A stretch of 64,000 bases of DNA from Halomonas sp. GFAJ-1 (GTDB lineage: Bacteria > Pseudomonadota > Gammaproteobacteria > Pseudomonadales > Halomonadaceae). Shown piece after piece: positions 59,481-64,000 of this stretch. The position numbers and the translations under genes were made by a program. Below the pieces are notes generated by a model. The model did not search any database and was not told the origin of the DNA. It was given only the letters and a program-made list of their open reading frames with translations. How positions within the stretch are numbered: position 1 is the first letter of the stretch; each line of letters begins with the position of its first letter. The stretch is from contig CP016490.1 of NCBI GenBank assembly GCA_002966495.1, forward strand, positions 1,488,001-1,552,000. The letters run 5' to 3'.

Positions 59481-59828
59481 TCCTAAACCTGTAGCAATAT
59501 ATGCGTGTGTTTAAAATATTCATAGGTCATGCACGACACGCATATATTCCCGCCATTCTCCCCAATTAACGCCCACTAAACGTTCAAGCCCGCTAGACTT
59601 ACAAAATCCACAGCGTTAGTGGCGCTTGAAACTCAAGTCCTTGTGACAGAATGGGGTTTCGCCAAACGCGTGTTTTTTCGCTAAAGTAGTAATAGTCGGC
59701 ACTAACTGTCGATGCAGTTAACAGATTGTCTTGAAAACGTTTTGATATCGAAATACCTGAGGGGAACCGTTCTGCAGGTGGTTTCAAAGCGCATAACGCT
59801 CACAACATCAAGATAAAGAGGTATCTCC
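59481..59828 (+). promoter_or_regulatory. 348-bp region upstream of the TAXI gene
   Basis: No gene is seen. A 62-codon frame on the minus strand has no support. It holds a long inverted repeat at 59496-59548 and, near the end, AAAGAGG before the TAXI start at 59829. The promoter of the TAXI operon should lie here. Confidence 0.45.
59496..59548. repeat. Perfect 13-bp inverted repeat with 27-bp spacer
   Basis: AATATATGCGTGT (59496-59508) and ACACGCATATATT (59536-59548) are exact reverse complements. The spacer is AT-rich. It lies just after the DUF2798 stop. It has no T-run and may be a regulator site or a transcript hairpin. Confidence 0.75.
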
Positions 59829-60809
59829 ATGAAACGCCATGTATTTTCTACCGCTGCCTTTTCAGGCGCGCTGATTGCAGCGGCAAGCTTTGCTTCACCG
59901 GCAGTAGCTCAAGATCGTTACATTACCATCGGTACCGGTGGTCAAACCGGCGTTTACTATGTGGTTGGCCAGTCGGTCTGTCGTATGGTTAACCGCGGAA
60001 GTGACGAGCACAACATTCGTTGTAACGCACCGTCTACCGGTGGCTCTGTTGCCAACGTTAACGGTATGAAAACTGGCGAGCTGGATATGGGCGTCGTTCA
60101 GTCTGACGTTCAGTACCGCGCTTATCACGGCGAAGCCAACTTCGAAGAAGATGGCGCCTGGGAAGAGATGCGCTCTGTGTTCACCATGCATGGTGAACCG
60201 TTAACCGTTGTTGCTCGTGCTAACTCCGGTATTGAAAATATCAGCGACTTCCCAGGCAAGCGCGTCAACATCGGCAACCCTGGTTCTGGCCAGCGCAACA
60301 CCATGGATGTGGTCATGAATGCGTTCGGTTGGGATGAAAGCACCTTCGCGCTGGCATCTCAGTTAGATGCCGCTGAACAGGCTGCCGCGCTTTCAGACAA
60401 CAATATCGATGCCATGGTGTACGTGGTAGGTCACCCCAACGGTTCCATTCAGGAAGCGACCACTACTATTGATGCGCGCATCGTGTCGGTGACCGGTGAC
60501 GAAATCGATTCCCTGATCGAAGAGTATCCCTACTACACCCGTTCTGTTATCCCGGGCGGTGTGTACCGTGGTAACGATGAAGATGTCGAGACCTTCGGCG
60601 TAGCAGCAACCTTTGTCTCTTCTACAGACGTTGATGAAGACGTTATTTACGAAACCGTTAAAGCGGTTTTCGAAAACTTCGACCGTTTCAAGCGCCTGCA
60701 TCCAGCGTTTGAAAACCTGAACGAAGAAGACATGATTGCTGACGGCTTAACTGCTCCGCTACACGACGGCGCAGAGCGTTACTACCGTGAGCGTGGCTGG
60801 ATCGAGTAA
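59829..60809 (+). CDS. TAXI-family TRAP transporter substrate-binding protein
   Basis: The 326-residue periplasmic protein has a signal peptide (FSGALIAAASFASPAVAQ). The TAXI pattern follows: YITIGTGGQTGVYYVVGQSVCRMVN, CNAPSTGGSVANVNGMKTGELDMGVVQSDV in parts, GKRVNIGNPGSGQRNTMDVV, and DAMVYVVGHPNGSIQEA. TAXI proteins serve fused TRAP permeases and often bind glutamate or 2-oxo acids. The actual ligand is unknown. A stem-loop lies between it and the permease gene. Confidence 0.93.
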   Translation: MKRHVFSTAAFSGALIAAASFASPAVAQDRYITIGTGGQTGVYYVVGQSVCRMVNRGSDEHNIRCNAPSTGGSVANVNGMKTGELDMGVVQSDVQYRAYHGEANFEEDGAWEEMRSVFTMHGEPLTVVARANSGIENISDFPGKRVNIGNPGSGQRNTMDVVMNAFGWDESTFALASQLDAAEQAAALSDNNIDAMVYVVGHPNGSIQEATTTIDARIVSVTGDEIDSLIEEYPYYTRSVIPGGVYRGNDEDVETFGVAATFVSSTDVDEDVIYETVKAVFENFDRFKRLHPAFENLNEEDMIADGLTAPLHDGAERYYRERGWIE

Positions 60810-60873
60810 AACGGTAGCGTGACGTGATACCCATAGCAGTAGATGAGTAACACTCACTTTTTGAGTAATAAAG

Positions 60874-60903
60874 CGCGGGCACCCTGGGTGTCCGCGTTTC
60901 TTG
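60874..60903 (+). terminator. Attenuator/terminator after the TAXI gene
   Basis: CGCGGGCACCC (60874-60884) pairs with GGGTGTCCGCG (60886-60896), with one G-U pair, and is followed by TTTCTTGTTG. It likely gives excess binding protein over permease, as in the dctP case. Confidence 0.75.
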
Positions 60904-60949
60904 TTGAAAGCGCTGACTGTCAGCGCTGACCATTAGGTAGGGCAAGCGT

Positions 60950-63553
60950 ATGCGTGATGACAAACACCCTTCGGCAGCCGCTGATAATGACCTTGAGGAT
61001 ATGGTCTCATCCAGCGACACAGGGGCACGGAAACCCCTGGGAGTACCCGGTAAGCTGCTTGTCTGTATTGCAGCATCGTGGTCGCTGTTTCAGCTATGGA
61101 TTGCATCGCCACTCCCCTTTGTTTTTAATTTTGGCGTTTTTAATTCCACGGAAGCTCGCTCAATCCATTTGGCGTTTGCGCTTTTTTTGGCCTTCATGGC
61201 CTACCCTGCGCTAAAACGGTCACCTAGGGACCGTATTCCGCTGCAAGACTGGGTATTCGCAGCGGTGGCCACTTTCTGTGGCGCTTATCTTTTCTTATTT
61301 TATTCTGACCTTGCCCAGCGACCGGGGCGCCCCATTACTCAAGATGTAGTGGTGGGGGTTATTGGTATTGTGCTGTTGCTGGAGGCGGCGCGACGAGCGC
61401 TTGGGCCACCGTTGATGGTGGTTGCCGGTATTTTTATTGCTTACTCGTTGTTTGGCCCCCACATGCCGGGCATATTGGCTCACCGTGGCGTTAGCCTTCA
61501 TGGGTTAATTAACCACCAGTGGTTAGGCACTCAAGGTGTTTTTGGTATTGCTGTTGGTGTTTCCACCAGCTTTGTTTTCCTGTTTGTTCTCTTCGGTGCG
61601 CTGCTAGATAAGGCGGGGGCGGGTAACTATTTCATTAAAGTGGCCTTCTCTATGCTTGGGCACTTTAAGGGTGGCCCGGCGAAAGCCGCCGTGGTGGCAT
61701 CAGGTATGACCGGCTTGATCTCGGGGTCGTCGATCGCCAATACGGTGACAACGGGTACCTTTACGATTCCGATGATGAAGCGAGTCGGCTTTAGTGCTGA
61801 AAAGGCGGGGGCTGTTGAGGTCTCCTCGTCAGTGAATGGTCAGATTATGCCGCCGGTTATGGGGGCCGCTGCATTTTTAATGGTCGAGTATGTCGGCATT
61901 TCCTATGTTGAAGTGATTAAGCACGCTTTTTTGCCTGCGCTTATTTCCTATATTGCCTTGATTTACATTGTTCACCTTGAAGCACTCAAAGCGAACATGT
62001 CGGGTCTGCCGTCTAGCAACCCCGTTCGTCCGCTGCTAAATAAAGTGATTGGCTTTTTAACCGGCCTGATTCTGCTGATGGCGCTCTCGTTTGGTGTCTA
62101 TTATGGGCTTGGTTGGCTAAAACCCCTGTTGGGAGATGCGACTTTCTGGGTGGTCTCTGTGGGTCTTGCGGCTGCTTACATTGGTTTGTTGAAGGTAGGT
62201 TCTTCTTATCCTGAGCTGGAACTAGACGACCCGAACTCACAGGTGGTCACGCTGCCTCAAACGCGACCCACTGTTATGGTCGGGCTGCACTACATTTTGC
62301 CGGTTGTCGTATTAGTATGGTGCTTGATGGTAGAGCGCCTTTCACCTGGGCTCTCTGCGTTTTGGGCAACGGTGTTCATGATCTTTATCATGGTCACCCA
62401 GCGCCCCATCATCGCTCTGTTCCGTGGTCACAGTAAGCTAGCGGCCGATGTAAAAGAGGGCTTCATTGACCTTTGGGATGGCTTAGTGGCTGGCGCGCGC
62501 AATATGATTGGCATCGGTATTGCGACCGCAACGGCGGGCATCGTAGTGGGTGCTGTATCGCAAACCGGCGTTGGGTTGGTATTGGCCGATGTGGTGGAAA
62601 TCCTCTCCGGTGGTAACCTGATGATGATTCTGCTGCTAACCGCGCTGCTGAGTCTGATTCTAGGTATGGGTCTGCCTACCACGGCCAACTACATCGTTGT
62701 GTCGGCATTGATGGCGCCCGTCATCGTCATGCTAGGCCAGCAAAATGGCTTGATTGTGCCGCTTATTGCGGTTCACTTGTTCGTTTTCTATTTTGGCATC
62801 ATGGCGGATGTAACGCCGCCGGTGGGGCTGGCCTCGTTTGCGGCTGCTGCTGTATCTGGGGGCGACCCACTGCGTACCGGCTTCCAGGCGTTCTACTACA
62901 GCCTGCGAACAGCCGCTTTGCCCTTCCTGTTTATTTTCAATACCGACCTGCTACTGATAGATGTGTCGTTCCTCCAGGGGATAGTCATATTTATTATTGC
63001 GACCATTGCCATGCTGATTTTTGCAGCGGGAACTCAAGGCTATATGGTGGTGCGTAGCCGCTGGTATGAGTCGCTGTTGCTGCTGTTGGTTGCCTTTACC
63101 CTGTTCCGCCCTGGGTTTTGGATGGACAAGATTCACGACCCCTATGAGTCGGTTCCGCCTTCTCAGTTTGTTGAGGCGCTAGGCCAGGTGGAAGATGGCA
63201 GTAACCTGCGCATACAAATTGCGGGTGAAGACGACTTCGGTGACCCCATGACCACCTACCTGCTTGTACCTGTACCTCGTGGTGATACGGGCGAGGAGCG
63301 CATGGAGCAGCTAGGCATAGAGCTATGGATAGAGGGTGAGCAAGCGACCATTGATTTTGTTCAGTTTGGCAGCTTGGCTCAGGATATCGGTTTTGACTTC
63401 GATCAGGAGATCATCGAAGTGCTCGCACCGGTAGACCGTTGGGCGAAGGAGTGGATGTGGATACCAGGCTTTGCCGTTTTTGCCTTGGTCGTTCTTCTTC
63501 AACGCCGTCGCCGTAAGAATGAGCGTTCAGAAAAGTCGGCTGCAGCAGCCTAA
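60950..63553 (+). CDS. TRAP transporter fused 4TM/12TM permease
   Basis: This 867-residue membrane protein fuses DctQ-like and DctM-like parts, as is usual for TAXI systems. The N-terminal region has DuF-type helices (residues 30-190). The DctM part has GNYFIKVAFSMLGHFKGGPAKAAVVASGMTGLISGSSIANTV (in parts), EVSSSVNGQIMPPVMGAAAF and LGMGLPTTANYIVVSALMAPVI. MADVTPPVGLASFAAAAVSGGDP follows. A C-terminal extension of about 130 residues, facing out or in, precedes a last helix and a basic tail. It is 11 bp from the Usp gene. Confidence 0.93.
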   Translation: MRDDKHPSAAADNDLEDMVSSSDTGARKPLGVPGKLLVCIAASWSLFQLWIASPLPFVFNFGVFNSTEARSIHLAFALFLAFMAYPALKRSPRDRIPLQDWVFAAVATFCGAYLFLFYSDLAQRPGRPITQDVVVGVIGIVLLLEAARRALGPPLMVVAGIFIAYSLFGPHMPGILAHRGVSLHGLINHQWLGTQGVFGIAVGVSTSFVFLFVLFGALLDKAGAGNYFIKVAFSMLGHFKGGPAKAAVVASGMTGLISGSSIANTVTTGTFTIPMMKRVGFSAEKAGAVEVSSSVNGQIMPPVMGAAAFLMVEYVGISYVEVIKHAFLPALISYIALIYIVHLEALKANMSGLPSSNPVRPLLNKVIGFLTGLILLMALSFGVYYGLGWLKPLLGDATFWVVSVGLAAAYIGLLKVGSSYPELELDDPNSQVVTLPQTRPTVMVGLHYILPVVVLVWCLMVERLSPGLSAFWATVFMIFIMVTQRPIIALFRGHSKLAADVKEGFIDLWDGLVAGARNMIGIGIATATAGIVVGAVSQTGVGLVLADVVEILSGGNLMMILLLTALLSLILGMGLPTTANYIVVSALMAPVIVMLGQQNGLIVPLIAVHLFVFYFGIMADVTPPVGLASFAAAAVSGGDPLRTGFQAFYYSLRTAALPFLFIFNTDLLLIDVSFLQGIVIFIIATIAMLIFAAGTQGYMVVRSRWYESLLLLLVAFTLFRPGFWMDKIHDPYESVPPSQFVEALGQVEDGSNLRIQIAGEDDFGDPMTTYLLVPVPRGDTGEERMEQLGIELWIEGEQATIDFVQFGSLAQDIGFDFDQEIIEVLAPVDRWAKEWMWIPGFAVFALVVLLQRRRRKNERSEKSAAAA

Positions 63554-63564
63554 AGGAGGTCACC

Positions 63565-63993
63565 ATGTATCAAAAGATATTATTGCCGGTTGATCTGAAT
63601 GAGCCAGCGTCATGGCAGAAGGCACTGCCTACCGCGATCACGCTTTGCCAGACCTTCGGTGCTTCGTTGCACTTAGTAACTGTGCTGCCAGAATTTAAGA
63701 TGCCCATGGTGGGTGCTTATTTTCCTAAAAACTTCTCTCAAAAAGCCCACGAGGCTATTAAAGAAGCCCAGCACACGTTTATCAAAGAGAACGTACCTGA
63801 AGACGTTAAAGTGCAAAGCGTGATTGTCGATGGTTCTCCTTGGGAGGCCATTATTAAAGTGGGTAAAAAAATTGATGCCGACCTCATTGTGATGGCTTCG
63901 CATAACAAGCGGAAGTTTGTCGATTATGTACTTGGCCCTAACGCCGAGCACGTAGTACACCACTCTAAGATATCGGTAATGATCGTACGCTAA
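63565..63993 (+). CDS. Universal stress protein (UspA family) of the TRAP operon
   Basis: The 142-residue protein has the Usp fold: YQKILLPVDLNEPASWQKALP, LHLVTVLPEF, VDGSPWEAIIKVGKKIDADLIVMASHNKRK and a final HSKISVMIVR. The usual ATP-binding loop G-2x-G-9x-G-S/T is altered to HNKRKFVDYVLGPNAEH. GGAGG precedes the ATG. In Halomonas elongata a Usp protein, TeaD, regulates the TeaABC TRAP transporter, so a similar regulatory role here is a reasonable inference. The gene ends 7 bp before the window edge. Confidence 0.88.
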   Translation: MYQKILLPVDLNEPASWQKALPTAITLCQTFGASLHLVTVLPEFKMPMVGAYFPKNFSQKAHEAIKEAQHTFIKENVPEDVKVQSVIVDGSPWEAIIKVGKKIDADLIVMASHNKRKFVDYVLGPNAEHVVHHSKISVMIVR

Positions 63994-64000
63994 GCGGTCA

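Overview
The window looks like chromosomal DNA of a halophilic gammaproteobacterium of the Halomonas/Vreelandella type. This is inferred from gene content: an Anr-type FNR regulator beside ccoNOQP-GHIS, a CrbS/CrbR acetate switch, glcDEFG, a phasin, and DctP- and TAXI-type TRAP transporters paired with a Usp protein. No search was run, so the genus is an inference. I see no insertion sequence, prophage, CRISPR array or rRNA. Genes are tightly packed with short overlaps.

Layout. 1-2.3 kb: the 5' end of trmO, a GNAT acetyltransferase, nadC and ampD. 2.3-7.5 kb: pyruvate dehydrogenase aceE-aceF behind a 417-bp leader. 7.7-12.4 kb: adk, tsaB, rsmJ, a cardiolipin-synthase-like PLD protein, a YecA/UPF0149 protein and a SprT-like metalloprotease. 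12.5-25.7 kb: an acetate locus with acs, crbR (response regulator), crbS (SSS-domain hybrid kinase), an unknown membrane protein, actP, a DUF485 gene, a cNMP/CBS/DUF294 nucleotidyltransferase and a nuclease-fold protein that has lost most DEDDh catalytic residues. 25.8-37.8 kb: ttcA, then a micro-aerobic block on the minus strand (ccoNOQP, ccoGHIS, a TauE/SafE-like protein, hemN, anr) with two FNR-like boxes. 38-39.5 kb: a TEX30-like hydrolase and five tRNAs (Val, Asp, Asp, Val, Asp) ending in a strong terminator. 39.6-47.3 kb: glycolate oxidation (glcG, glcF, glcE, glcD), the divergent FadR-type regulator glcC, a gamma carbonic anhydrase and an LctP-type permease. TGGTNNNACCA sites lie upstream of both glcD and the permease. 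47.7-50.3 kb: a GST, a phasin, and divergent uraD/uraH for ureide formation. 50.5-55.1 kb: pyk, modA, modB, modC and a DUF192 gene in one tight run. 55.1-64 kb: an EamA transporter, a DctPQM TRAP system, a DUF2798 protein behind a 15-bp tandem repeat, and a TAXI TRAP system with fused permease and a Usp protein.

How the genes work together. Much of the window concerns entry of small carbon acids into central metabolism. Pyruvate is made by pyk and oxidised by aceEF. Acetate is imported by ActP and activated by Acs, probably under CrbSR control. Glycolate or lactate enters by the permease and is oxidised by GlcDEF. Other organic acids may enter through the TRAP systems. The cbb3 oxidase block handles low oxygen under Anr. 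The most unusual material is in the acetate locus: the eroded nuclease partner of the DUF294 protein, the unknown membrane protein placed directly behind the actP terminator, the array of hairpins after acs, and the nested inverted repeat in the 0.7-kb actP/DUF294 intergenic region.
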